This document shows positions 21,770 through 30,352 of a DNA stretch of 64,000 bases, piece by piece; position 1 is the stretch's first letter; each line of letters begins with the position of its first letter. Made by a program: the position numbers and the translations under genes. The DNA is from Candidatus Sabulitectum silens. GTDB lineage: Bacteria > Fermentibacterota > Fermentibacteria > Fermentibacterales > JCC-6. The DNA lies in NCBI GenBank assembly GCA_001875255.1, contig MJAN01000002.1, forward strand, positions 248,001 to 312,000. The letters run 5' to 3'. A model generated the notes under the pieces. The model saw only the letters and a list, made by a program, of their open reading frames with translations. It made no database searches and was not told the DNA's origin.

Positions 21770-22944
21770 TCAGTTCCAGTGTCCGGTAATCGAACAGGCT
21801 CCCGACTCCACCTCAGCCAGGAATTCCGCCAGTTTCCGGTTCTCCAGGAGCCCGGCCAGTTCCCCGGAGTGGGTCATAACCCTCAGGTAGTCGTCTATGA
21901 TCCCGTAGGACAGGTTACGCCTTCTGGCGATGAAGCTTCTCTTCGTTCCAACCCAGTCCCGGAAACACTCCGCTGCCAGGCGGAGCTTTTTCACACCGGT
22001 TCCCCTGGTGCGGTAGAGGGTCTGCATGTCATCAAGAAGAATGGTGAACTCATCGTAGAGGGAGAACTGCCCGGCATAGAGGCGGTGGGGAATGAGACTG
22101 TCCAGGTCCTCCTGTCCCCAGGCCTTCCTGACCCTCTTCCAGAACCCGCGGGAATAGTCCTCCGGGGGCTCTCCCCAGGGCCGGCTCTGGAATAGAGTTT
22201 CAGAAGTGGCTCAACAAGTTCCGGCTTGGACTTCCGCAGGGCGCTGAAGAAGAAACCCTTCTGCCTTCCCTCCTTCAGCGTGAGAAGGCCGGGCATGGCG
22301 AAGGAGGCCCCGGTTCCCCTTACCATTTCCGCGAAGTTCGAAAGATCGTTGAGTCCGTCGGTAAGGAATGGGATGAAGGGCATTGCCAGCACCCCGGTGG
22401 AGATCCCCCTGGAGGTGCACTCCCTGAGCAGGCGAAGCCTCTCCTCCACGGTTGACGCGCCGGGTTCGAGCCATTCCCTGACCCCGTCGGAATTCATCGT
22501 AAGGGACACCATGACGGTCACCGGGGCGGTTCGGTTAAGCTTCGCCCAGGTCTCGATATCCCGCAGAAGAAGGGATGACTTGGTGTGGATCACCACCGGA
22601 CGGCTGCCCCGTGCCAGTATCTCCGCCGCCCTGCCGGTGAGGTTCAGCCCTTCCTCCACCGGCTGATAAGGGTCGCTGACACCGGAGGAGATGCACACCG
22701 GCCCGGCCTCGCGGAGTTTTCCAAGCTCTTTTTCAAGGAGCTCCGGGGTGTTGGTCCTGGCCACTATGTCCCTGTCGAAATCCCCCTGCACATGGTACTT
22801 CTCGAAACGGCCGTCGCAGTAAATACACCTGTGTCCGCAGGCCATGTAGGGGCTGAAACGGTACTTCCCGCCGAAGAGACCCGGCCTCTTCTCCCTCTTC
22901 AGGAGCTTTCTGACAAGGGTCCCGGTATAGCCGGCATCAGTCAC
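21770..22944 (-). CDS. Radical SAM protein of the SPL/photolyase-like (SplB-type) family
   Basis: About 391 residues. The radical SAM cluster motif ACGHRCIYCDGRF (CxxxCxxC) near residue 35 is followed by a TIM-barrel with VCISSGVSDPYQPVEE and a C-terminal helical region. This layout matches 'SPL family radical SAM' proteins, distant relatives of spore photoproduct lyase; their reactions are largely unknown. The GTG start at 22944 gives VTDAGYTGTLVRKLL and overlaps the end of the upstream dehydrogenase gene by 8 bp. One frameshift near 22195 (probably TT to TTT) joins the barrel to SRPWGEPPEDYSRGFWKR. Pairing with a saccharopine-dehydrogenase-like enzyme is noteworthy, but I know no pathway joining them. 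Confidence 0.75.
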
Positions 22945-24076
22945 CGACGGGCACCTGCCTCCTCTTGTAGACCACCCTTCTCTCCCCCATGTAGTCAAGC
23001 ATGAAGCGGAAGCAGTCATCGTCCTCCCCCAGGTACTCCGCCGGGCTGAGACCGATCCGGGTGTAGAGGCCGGAGGCCAGGGCATTCACCGCGGCGGTGC
23101 AGGCGTATCCGGTGGTTCGGGCCATCGAGGAGGTTTTCGTGGCCGGGTCGTACCGGTCGAAGAGGCTCCAGGACCAGGCGGTTCGCCTGCCATCCTCCTC
23201 CCCGGCTATATCCACCCGCATCACCGTGAACTCCCGCTCTTCCTCCCCCAGTTTCCAGTTCTTCCCGGAGAAGAGGATCCTCTCGGTGAACTCCAGGGGT
23301 GATATCATCACTCCGTGGACCTCCACCGGGTCCCTGCTGAAGAATCCCGACTCCCGGAGCACCCGGACCTTCTCGATGTGGCCCGGCCACCTGAGGGTCT
23401 TTTCCTTCATGTGGGGAATCCCCGGCATGGTGCGAAGCAGGGACCTGAGGCCGTCGCTGTTCCAGGCCTCAAGGGTTCCCACACCGGGAAACTCCACCAG
23501 CTCCGGGTCGGAGAGGGCCGGACGGACCACCTGGGCCCCGTTCTCCCTGTATCTGGCCGGACGGACATACTCCTCTATAACATCGCAGGGAGAGAAGGGG
23601 GCCCTGTACTCCCAGGGCCATACCCTCTCGAAGGGCAGCCCCCAACCAGGCACAGATAACTGTCGACCTTCATGAAGGCATTGTGGCGGCCGAGGAGCAC
23701 ATTGCACATCCCAGGGGCCACGCCCATGTCAGTTACCGCAACGACCCCTTTCCTTTGCCAGAGTGTCCAGGGGCTGTGAGTCCTCCGGGAAGAAGGCTAT
23801 GTCCACCACATCCTTACCCTCCTGGATGATCCTTTCCAGGGTCCCGTAGCCCATGAAGCCGGGAACGGCGTTCACCACCATGTCCGCCTCCCGTACGACC
23901 CGGGCCACGGCCTCTCCCCTCCGGAGGTCCGCTGTGACGGTGTCTATGCCATAAAGGGAACCCAGGCGCTCAAGGGCGGCGGGGTCGATGTCGGCGGATA
24001 CAACGCTGTGGGAGCCGGACAGGTCCGCGGCAACTGCCCTTCCCACCATACCTGCGCCGAGAACGGCTATTCTCAT
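22937..24076 (-). CDS. Saccharopine dehydrogenase-like NAD(P)-dependent oxidoreductase
   Basis: About 379 residues. The N-terminal Rossmann motif MRIAVLGAGMVGRAVAADL and VVNAVPGFMGYGTLE are typical of saccharopine or lysine dehydrogenase-like proteins. The centre has VAVTDMGVAPGMCNVLLGRH, the conserved substrate-domain start. It probably acts on an amino-acid or iminopeptide substrate in the cytoplasm (lysine 6-dehydrogenase and carboxynorspermidine synthase are relatives). Start ATG at 24076 with GGAAGG upstream. Two compensating frame changes lie near 23745 and 23640, leaving a whole number of codons. The first nine codons plus the upstream region are duplicated at 26054-26159, on the far side of the AT-rich island. 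As a result this gene is separated from what seems to have been its original upstream neighbourhood. Confidence 0.8.
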
Positions 24077-24157
24077 ACTGTGCCTTCCGTTGGTGTACGC
24101 AGAGGACAATAGTGAAAGCCCGGTGAAGCAGAAAGGGCGCCCCCGAAGGACGCCCTT
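24051..24157. repeat. Direct repeat copy A (107 bp) at left edge of AT-rich island
   Basis: Nearly identical to 26054-26159; the only difference is one C in a C-run. It holds the first codons of the saccharopine-dehydrogenase-like gene, its upstream region and a hairpin (24133-24157). Sequence identity starts and stops abruptly, at CCTGCGCC on one side and CGCCCTT on the other. Confidence 0.95.
24133..24157 (-). terminator. Hairpin in repeat copy A
   Basis: On the minus strand AAGGGCGTCC, a TTCG loop and the complementary arm ending CGCCCTT form a GC-rich stem, followed by a short TTTC. It stands about 70 bp beyond the stop of the island gene and probably ends its transcript. Confidence 0.55.
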
Positions 24158-24174
24158 CCCTTGCTTTAGTTGTA

Positions 24175-24213
24175 ATAGATAATAATATTTCATATTCTAT
24201 TTCTATTATCTAT
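24175..24213. repeat. 10-bp AT-rich inverted repeat at island edge
   Basis: ATAGATAATA and TATTATCTAT are separated by 19 bp, just inside the left boundary of the island and 16 bp after the island gene's stop. It could be a weak terminator or an end structure; no matching copy is seen at the right boundary. Confidence 0.4.
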
Positions 24214-24228
24214 ATACTATCTCCTCTG

Positions 24229-25667
24229 TTACTCTACTAACGTCATCTTGGTTGACATTAACATCTCTCCTTCACTAACAAGGCATGCTATGTATAGTCC
24301 ATTATGTAGATTCTCAGGAATAGTACACGTATATGGAGTACCATCTAGTACCAGACTTGACGACCACCTTACTCTTCCTAATGTATCATAGATTAAGAGT
24401 TCAGCACTGCCCATATATTGCATATTATTTACATAGAGCTTTCGATTTGTATATGTAATTGATTGATTTATGTTTTCTCTATATGGTAACTCATTAGCAG
24501 ATTGATTAATAGGGTTTTCCTGATCGAGCCCCATTGGCCAATTTGCACCCACTATTCTTATATTTGATCTTGCAAAATGATTACCACCTCCTATTTGCGT
24601 TGGAGAAGCAATGTCCAAGAACTGATTTTGCGCAGAAGAAGAATAGGGTATCCATGTATGATCAGTCCAGTTGGCTCCACTGTCACCGGAGTACAAAAGC
24701 TTCCCAAATCCACCCACTGCATAAGCTCTATAATTAAGATAGTCCCAATTATACCAGCATACTGACGTTAATGATCCCATCGATGTTAAATCATCATATA
24801 CAATTGTCCATGTAGTTCCATTATCAGTGCTTCTTAATATATGTTCTGTTGACACAGCCAGACATATGTCACCCTCCGGGAACTTAGTGTCTATACTAAG
24901 AATTGGTTCATCGACAGGTGCCCTTCGTATAGTCCAGTTTTCTCCCCCATCGGAACTTACATATACCCGACCTAGTGCTCCACCAACATAGAAGTAATCG
25001 GATGCTTGTTTGGAACTGGCCTTTACGCAGTAAAGCCTTGGAAAAATATGAATTTGACCACCAGAACCTATTGATACTTCATTCCATGTTTCACCACCAT
25101 CAACAGTTCTGAGAATAAAACCTGTCTGGCCTGGATTCCACAGAGAGCCATTATACCCAACTGCGATCCCTATCTCTGGATCGCTGTATAAGCTCACATT
25201 TTCGAAGTCAATGCTCTCTATAACACGATCCTGCTGTGATACATATACCTCATCTATATCATTGTCATAATGGTCATTTGATTTTACTATTACTCCTTCT
25301 TCAGTACCTACGAAGCTCTCGAAAAGTTCGCACCAAGGCTTCTCACAGCAACACTTGTGCATCGATAGTCCATTTGACGCGAGAACATATTAGCCCAAGT
25401 CTCTCCATGAGTGCCAAAGTATGAGAAATAGTATCTATAATCGCCTACTGCAATTGATATTGGGTGAACCGGATTATATGGCCATGTATTATCTGAATAG
25501 GCAATGTTATAATCCACATCTTCAATTGTAACATTGTCACCTGTATTGGTAGACTGAATCCATCCTGCAGGCCATTTGTATAGCCAGTTACATCTCTGAT
25601 AAGAATCCACTTGTGTATTCCCAAACATAATTCCAGCAATAATGCATATCATCAGTGTATTTTTCAT
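24229..25667 (-). CDS. Secreted BNR/Ycf48-like beta-propeller protein with C-terminal sorting domain
   Basis: About 479 residues. A signal peptide (MKNTLMICIIAGIMFGNTQ) is followed by repeated sialidase/BNR-type blades: RTVDGGETWNEV, VSSDGGENWTIR, RSTDNGTTWTIV, YSGDSGANWTDH (S/TxDxGxxW boxes), as in sortilin or Ycf48 propellers. The last 85 or so residues (YMGSAELLIYDTLGRV, then IPENLHNGLYIACLV) form a FlgD/Por-type C-terminal domain. It should be exported and surface-attached or released. A frameshift near 25322 (a T4 run that needs T5) joins GANFFESFVGTEEG. Start ATG at 25667 with GGAAGG upstream. AT-rich codon use differs from every neighbour, which supports horizontal arrival with the island. 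Confidence 0.75.
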
Positions 25668-25722
25668 CGCGCATATCCTTCCAATGTTTACTAAATGCAT
25701 AATTGCATTTCGTATATCTTGA

Positions 25723-25751
25723 ATGATAGTGTATCATTTTTTTTATGTCAA
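25723..25751 (-). promoter_or_regulatory. Sigma-70-like promoter of the island gene
   Basis: On the minus strand TTGACA (25751-25746), a 17-bp spacer containing an A8 run, and TATCAT (25728-25723) match the consensus closely. The start codon is 56 bp downstream of the -10. Confidence 0.75.
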
Positions 25752-26053
25752 CAACAGGATAGGTATTGTCAGCAATATAGTCAGAGCTGTCTATAACAGC
25801 CTGCAATACCGTCTTTCTATGTGACAAGCTAACAAGTTAGCACTGTAAATAACACTTACTTCTAACCAAGCCTCCAATGGGGGGGTTTTCTGGAGGTTGA
25901 GAACTTCAGCAGTCCACGATTTAAAAGCGCAGAGATAACTATTTTGGGACAGGTTCCTAGTGATATCTTCCAAGAAATGAAATACGGCACTTAGAATTAT
26001 AGTGAAGAGAGGTTTATGGCCACTTAAATCGAACATCAGCACTGATAGCTCTC
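25752..26053. other. AT-rich non-coding or remnant DNA in the island
   Basis: About 300 bp with no gene I can support. A minus-strand frame of 83 codons (25791-26042) has no recognisable motif and no clear ribosome-binding site. It might be a remnant of a mobile-element gene, but nothing in it proves that. A G7 run at 25879 is notable. Adjoining repeat copy B, the duplicated dehydrogenase start codon reads into this DNA and stops after 21 codons. Confidence 0.4.
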
Positions 26054-26159
26054 CCTGCGCCGAGAACGGCTATTCTCATACTGTGCCTTCCGTTGGTGTA
26101 CGCAGAGGACAATAGTGAAAGCCCGGTGAAGCAGAAAGGGCGCCCCGAAGGACGCCCTT
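26054..26159. repeat. Direct repeat copy B (106 bp) at right edge of AT-rich island
   Basis: Second copy of 24051-24157. Here the hairpin (26136-26159) is next to the outer-membrane protein gene, which appears to be its original position, while the dehydrogenase start codons are orphaned. Confidence 0.95.
26136..26159 (-). terminator. Terminator hairpin of the outer-membrane protein gene
   Basis: AAGGGCGTCC, TTCG loop, GGGGCGCCCTT on the minus strand, followed by TTC; 17 bp after the gene's stop codon. Confidence 0.6.
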
Positions 26160-26175
26160 GAAGGTACTGGTTCCT

Positions 26176-27191
26176 CTAGAAGGTGTAGGTGGCGGCAAGG
26201 CTTCCCATGAAGCCGTTGTCGTTTCCGCCGACCATGTAGGGACCATCGTGAAGGAAGCCCTCGGAGATGGTTGCGTCGATCATGAAGTTGTCCCAGTGCA
26301 TGCCGACACCGAAGTGGGTTTCGAAGCTGGTGGTGAACTGGTTGAAGTCGCCCACTGTATAGTACTCGTTAGCGCTGGCGGCGCCTGCGCGGAGAATGAG
26401 CCACTTGCCTATCTCCTGCTCGACTCCACCGGTTATCTCGGGGATGATGATTGTCATCTGTGCATCCACATCCTCGTAGTCGCCGCCGAAGCTGGTGGAC
26501 TGAAGGCCGGCGAACACGCCGAAGACCAGGTTGGTCTTTTCGGCTATCTTTTTGTTGTGGCCTGCGCCGAAGTCGAAGTAGATGCTTGTGGTGCTGTACT
26601 CGGCATCTTCGCCTCATCTTCATAGTTCATGTTCATGCTGGCCGAAATGATCGGGAACAGGTTCATGAAGGCGTCGCCGTGTCCCCTGAGGGATGCGCCG
26701 AACATCATGTTGCCTTCGCTGGTTTCGATCTCGTTCTCATCTTCGGTTTTCTTGTCGTATCCAACCATGAGGGCAAGGTCGGAGTAGTCGGCGAAAAGGG
26801 CCACATCGGTACCCCAGGCCAGATTTACCTCAATGTCCTTCTGTGTCGTTTGAGGGTCTGGAGGGAACTTTGCGAAATCGAAACCGAGAATGAGACCCCA
26901 GCCGCCGGGGCTGTAGAGCACTTCGTGGCTGGTGCCTGCGTGGTTCAGTGTAACACCCAGTGTGGTTCCGCCGAAGTCCTTTGTGATACCGAACCAGCCG
27001 TCGGAAACGTCGTCTGCGGTCTCGCTGCCGCCGGTGACGAACTCGTAGTCGCCGATGTTACCGGGATAGGCCCACATCTCAAGATAATCGTTTACGAGAA
27101 GCCTGGCGTCGCCGCCGAGCACTGTGAGCCTGGGATCGCTGGCGAACGCGGCTACGGTGAGCAGCGCCATGATTGCCATTACCTTTAACAT
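26176..27191 (-). CDS. Outer-membrane beta-barrel protein
   Basis: About 338 residues: signal peptide (MLKVMAIMALLTVAAFA), then alternating short strands rich in Gly and aromatic residues (TTLGVTLNHAG, WGLILGFDFAKF, NLVFGVFAGLQ, HFGVGMHWDNFMIDATI). It ends GSLAATYTF, with the C-terminal Phe expected by the BAM assembly machinery. It is likely a porin-like or structural barrel of unknown specificity. Start ATG at 27191 preceded by AAGGAGG. One frameshift near 26611 joins YEDEGEDAEYSTTSIYF. It is transcribed away from the radical SAM gene and ends in the hairpin of repeat copy B. Confidence 0.75.
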
Positions 27192-27263
27192 TTTTCCTCC
27201 TTATGATCCACCCCTTGCACCACACTGCGCGGTGCATCAAGTGAGTAATATAGTAGGATTAAG

Positions 27264-27297
27264 GCCATCCGTAAATTTGACAAATAGATTTTGTAAA
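27264..27297 (+). repeat. 34-bp dispersed repeat, copy 1
   Basis: GCCATCCGTAAATTTGACA begins a 34-bp sequence repeated at 59482 and 60476 with differences only at two adjacent bases. It contains TTGACA at 27277-27282, but no good -10 follows at 16-18 bp. In one frame it reads KAIRKFDK and stop. It lies upstream of the plus-strand radical SAM gene and within the divergent gap above the outer-membrane protein gene. Confidence 0.85.
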
Positions 27298-27421
27298 GCA
27301 TTGCATTGCTTGTCTATACGCGAGTTCAGGCCTTCAGTATGTTATTGGTTGCTATGTTAATTAATACGCATTACTTCGAAAAAGGTACCCTTTTCGGCCC
27401 CTCAGGCAGAAAGACCGCAGG

Positions 27422-28331
27422 ATGAAAAGAACCGCAATAACAGCACTTGAGATACTGGGAAGAAGGGGTTTCTTGTGGCCCTTCTCCCTTGCCTCGAAAA
27501 CCATTTCAAACATGATCCGGGGTCTGCCCAGGGGGCTCATTGTGGAACCCTCCACCGGGTGCACCGGTTCGTGCAGGGGCTGCCCCCAGCCTGAAAGCCC
27601 GGTGAGCCTGGAACCTGACATCCTGGTGAAATGGCTTGATTCACGGCCTTCGGATCCGACCACTATACATTTCGCAGGAAAGCATTCAGACCCACTGGCT
27701 GCGACAGCCCTTCCGGAACTTGTGGGTGTTGCCCGGAACCGCTCCTCAATGGTTTCAATAAGCACCATTGGTCTGGGCTTCACCGATGCAACCGCGGGTT
27801 TGGTCGTGGACCGGTGGATACTTTCCATTCCCGCGGCCACCGAGGAAAGCTGGCTGGCCCTCCGGGGGAACAGAAGGCTTCAGGAGTTCAGGGAAAACCT
27901 GCGGCGGATAACGCAGGAAGGCAACAGTATGGTGGAACTTGTATTCACCGTGTGGAAACCCTCCCTGGGGGACACGGAGGCCTTCCTGGAGCTTGCCGCC
28001 GAAGCCGGGGTCAGGAATGTGAAACGGATCTTCGGAAGGTTCGACCCCGGGGGACACCACCTTGGCAGGGTGGAGAACCTTGCCCTTGACTCCCCGGACT
28101 GTCCCTATCTGCTGGTTAAAGGGGGAAACCGAAACTGAAGGTGACCCCCGCCGGCTGCCCCCTGGCGGACACCCTGTTCCTGGATGCCCGGGGTACACTT
28201 CATCCCTGCCCCTTCTGCTCCGATCACGAGCCGCTGGAGGAAACCCCTCGAAGGAAGCCTGGAAGGGATCTATGAAGTGGAAGAACCTCAAGGACCGCAG
28301 GGAGTTCACACACTGCGAGTGGTGTCCCTGA
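27422..28331 (+). CDS. Radical SAM protein with SPASM-like C-terminal cysteines
   Basis: About 303 residues. After a helical leader, GLIVEPSTGCTGSCRGCPQPE supplies the CxxxCxxC cluster motif near residue 45. The barrel part includes VELVFTVWKPSLGDTEAFLE. The C-terminus, recovered across two or three frame changes (near 28137 and 28240-28270), has AGCPLADTLFLDARGTLHP, then CPFCSD, and finally REFTHCEWCP. This is the Cys arrangement of SPASM/twitch auxiliary iron-sulfur domains, which are common in peptide-modifying and anaerobic maturase enzymes. No precursor peptide is evident next to it. The 34-bp repeat lies about 125 bp upstream. The start ATG at 27422 has only a weak ribosome-binding site. 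Confidence 0.65.
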
Positions 28332-28422
28332 GCATTGACGGGGCAGCAAACCTCAGATATCGTTCATCCGGGTTTTCAGCTGTGGTTCAGGAAGCTTTTC
28401 AACATAACTGAGAGGGGATGGG

Positions 28423-28896
28423 ATGTCATTCTTCGGAAAGCTCAAGAAGGGCCTTGGTATAGGCACAGCGAGTGTGGACCTCGAGGTACCCGAAAGGGTC
28501 GAAAAGGAAACCGGCCAGCTCACCGGCAAGCTGCGGATAACCGCAAAGAGCGATCAGACCGTGAAGTCGGTCAAGATCAGACTGGTGGAAACCCGGATCA
28601 AGGGCCAGGGAAGCGAACAGAAGAGAAGGGAGTATGTGCTGGGGAACATTGAAGCCGGCGGCGAACCCTTCCAGCTCACAGGGGACCAGAACAAGGAGAT
28701 AGACTTCACTCTGCCCTTCTCCCTGAACCAGTCCGGTGTCCAGGCCATGGCGGACAGGGGCGGCGCCCTGGGCATGCTGGGCAAGGCCGCAATGAGGGCC
28801 GCCGACGAAAGGTCCGAGTTCCATGTGAAAGCGGTGGTGGACCTTGAGGGAGTTGCCCTTGACCCCACATCGGTCCGGAGAATAAAGCTTTACTGA
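28423..28896 (+). CDS. Spo0M (sporulation-control) / arrestin-like protein
   Basis: An intact 157-residue protein beginning MSFFGKLKKGLGIGTASVDL, the hallmark opening of Spo0M-family proteins, followed by an arrestin-like beta-sandwich (GQLTGKLRITAKSDQTVKSV, IDFTLPFSL). Spo0M of Bacillus influences sporulation and cell division, but the family is widespread in non-sporulating bacteria with unknown roles. This version is shorter than the roughly 250-residue Bacillus protein and corresponds mainly to the N-terminal arrestin lobe. Start ATG at 28423 with GAGAGGGGATGGG upstream. No partner is obvious. Confidence 0.7.
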   Translation: MSFFGKLKKGLGIGTASVDLEVPERVEKETGQLTGKLRITAKSDQTVKSVKIRLVETRIKGQGSEQKRREYVLGNIEAGGEPFQLTGDQNKEIDFTLPFSLNQSGVQAMADRGGALGMLGKAAMRAADERSEFHVKAVVDLEGVALDPTSVRRIKLY

Positions 28897-28925
28897 GGGC
28901 TAGCCAGGCATCATTCCAGGTATCC

Positions 28926-30263
28926 CTAAAGGGCAAACCTTTCCATGTGTATGTCCACGGCGGCAACACCTTCACTGAGCAGCTGGGTTGCCAGGGAGTC
29001 CATCATGGGGGGAGGTCCGCATATATAGAAAGCGGTACCCTCCAGGGAACCCATATGTGCCCTCATCATGCCGCAGTTCACCCTGCCCCGCTCTCCGGAC
29101 CATTCTCCCGAGGGGCTGCTTAGAACATGGATCACTCTGAACCCGGGGATGGCATCGGTTCGGGCCATCTTGTCCAGCTCTTCCCTGTATGCGATGTCCT
29201 CCTCCGTACGGTTGGCGTAGAAGAGCACCGTCTTACCTGAAAAGCCTGAATCGCCCATGTGCCTTATCATGCTCAGCAGGGGAGTAACCCCTATGCCCCC
29301 GGCAATGAGGACCATCCTTTTTCCCTGGGGGTGAAGCAGGTAGGAAAAACGCCCGTAGGGCGCCATAAGGGCCGCCCTGTCCCCGGGGGCGGTCTCGCCT
29401 ATGGATGCGGTGAAATCCCCGGACTCCTTTATCGTAACCGCAACATGCCCCTTTTCCGTTGGGCTCGATGAAATGGTGAAGGGATGCTCTTCATTGGGAA
29501 GGCCCCTGCCCCGAAGGAAGGTAACGAAGAGGAACTGGCCGGGCAGGTAACCGAAGGGGTGCTTCCCCGCCGGGGGCTCCATTACTATTTCCCACACATT
29601 ACCGGTGATCCGGTTTACCCTGGAAACCCTCCAGGGCTTCATTCTGGCGGAGAGCCTCTGGTAAAGGGTAAGATGGAAGTATGAGAAAAGCCCGGCAAAG
29701 AGCAGAATGAACCAGAGAACCCTCATTGAAGGGGCCAGGTACTGCACCTTGATGAACCAGCTGTGCAGGAAGCCGCCGGCTATAAGCAGGGGCGCCAATG
29801 CATTGTGCATCCGAAGCCATTTCTGGAAGGGTATCTTCAGTCCGGCCCTGAAAACCGCCCCGGCTCCGTAGATAATGAATACCGCCAGTGTTATCCTGCC
29901 GGCGTTGATCTGCCATGGCGAATCGAAATTCGTAAACAGGGAAAGGCTCTGCTGGTTCAGGGCCAGCATCAGGGGATGGAGGATGATGAAGATCCCGGCG
30001 GTAATGCCGGTGATACGGTGGAAGGACAGAAGCCTGTCCAGCCCCGGTCTTCTTTCCATCCACCGGAATCTGGCTGACAGCAGGGGCTGAAAAAGAAGCA
30101 TGGCGAACCCGGTGACGGCGAAGAACCTCGCCGCCACCAGGAATATTCCGGCGCCTTCCATGCCCCCGGTGAGGGCCATGAGGGCAGCTGGCAGCAGGGC
30201 AGCAGCAATGTAAAGGACAACGAGATGCGCCGTCCTGCCGGAGGGGTAACTCTCCCTGGTCAT
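28926..30263 (-). CDS. Ferric reductase-like transmembrane flavocytochrome
   Basis: An intact protein of about 445 residues. The N-terminal half is a six-helix ferric-reductase/NOX-type membrane domain with His residues placed for two b-hemes (SFHRITGITAG, IILHPLMLAL, LRMHNALAPL, GGFLHSWF). The C-terminal half is a ferredoxin-NADP reductase module: EEHPFTISSSPTEK (FAD), AGGIGVTPLLSMIRHM and YICGPPPMM (NAD(P)). It should move electrons from cytoplasmic NAD(P)H across the inner membrane to iron, oxygen or another acceptor. Start ATG at 30263. It lies just downstream of the GNAT-fusion gene on the same strand. Confidence 0.85.
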   Translation of the reverse strand: MTRESYPSGRTAHLVVLYIAAALLPAALMALTGGMEGAGIFLVAARFFAVTGFAMLLFQPLLSARFRWMERRPGLDRLLSFHRITGITAGIFIILHPLMLALNQQSLSLFTNFDSPWQINAGRITLAVFIIYGAGAVFRAGLKIPFQKWLRMHNALAPLLIAGGFLHSWFIKVQYLAPSMRVLWFILLFAGLFSYFHLTLYQRLSARMKPWRVSRVNRITGNVWEIVMEPPAGKHPFGYLPGQFLFVTFLRGRGLPNEEHPFTISSSPTEKGHVAVTIKESGDFTASIGETAPGDRAALMAPYGRFSYLLHPQGKRMVLIAGGIGVTPLLSMIRHMGDSGFSGKTVLFYANRTEEDIAYREELDKMARTDAIPGFRVIHVLSSPSGEWSGERGRVNCGMMRAHMGSLEGTAFYICGPPPMMDSLATQLLSEGVAAVDIHMERFAL

Positions 30264-30352
30264 AATGACTCCCTTCCCACGGGCGATACTCCAATGACAC
30301 TTACTTAAGGAATAATACCCATGGAACCTGCCCGCTGCCAGCCGCCTGCCAT

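Larger units (their letters stand above)
24158..26053. mobile_element. AT-rich inserted island flanked by a duplicated junction
   Basis: These 1.9 kb are strikingly AT-rich compared with the flanks. Codons are A/T-ending, in contrast to the G/C-ending neighbours. The segment lies exactly between the two 106-107 bp repeats. Removing the island plus one repeat copy restores a simple order: outer-membrane protein gene, hairpin, short intergenic space, dehydrogenase gene. It carries one complete secreted-protein gene with its own consensus promoter and about 300 bp of other AT-rich DNA. No transposase, integrase or terminal inverted repeat was recognised, so the mechanism of insertion is unknown. 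Confidence 0.65.

Noticed and set aside
24133-24157. The hairpin as a transposon end or attachment site
   Set aside because: It is part of the duplicated junction and matches a terminator for the outer-membrane protein gene, so no special role is needed.
25791-26042. A transposase remnant in the AT-rich island
   Set aside because: The 83-codon frame has no DDE, HTH or other recombinase motif that I can identify, so it is described only as unassigned DNA.
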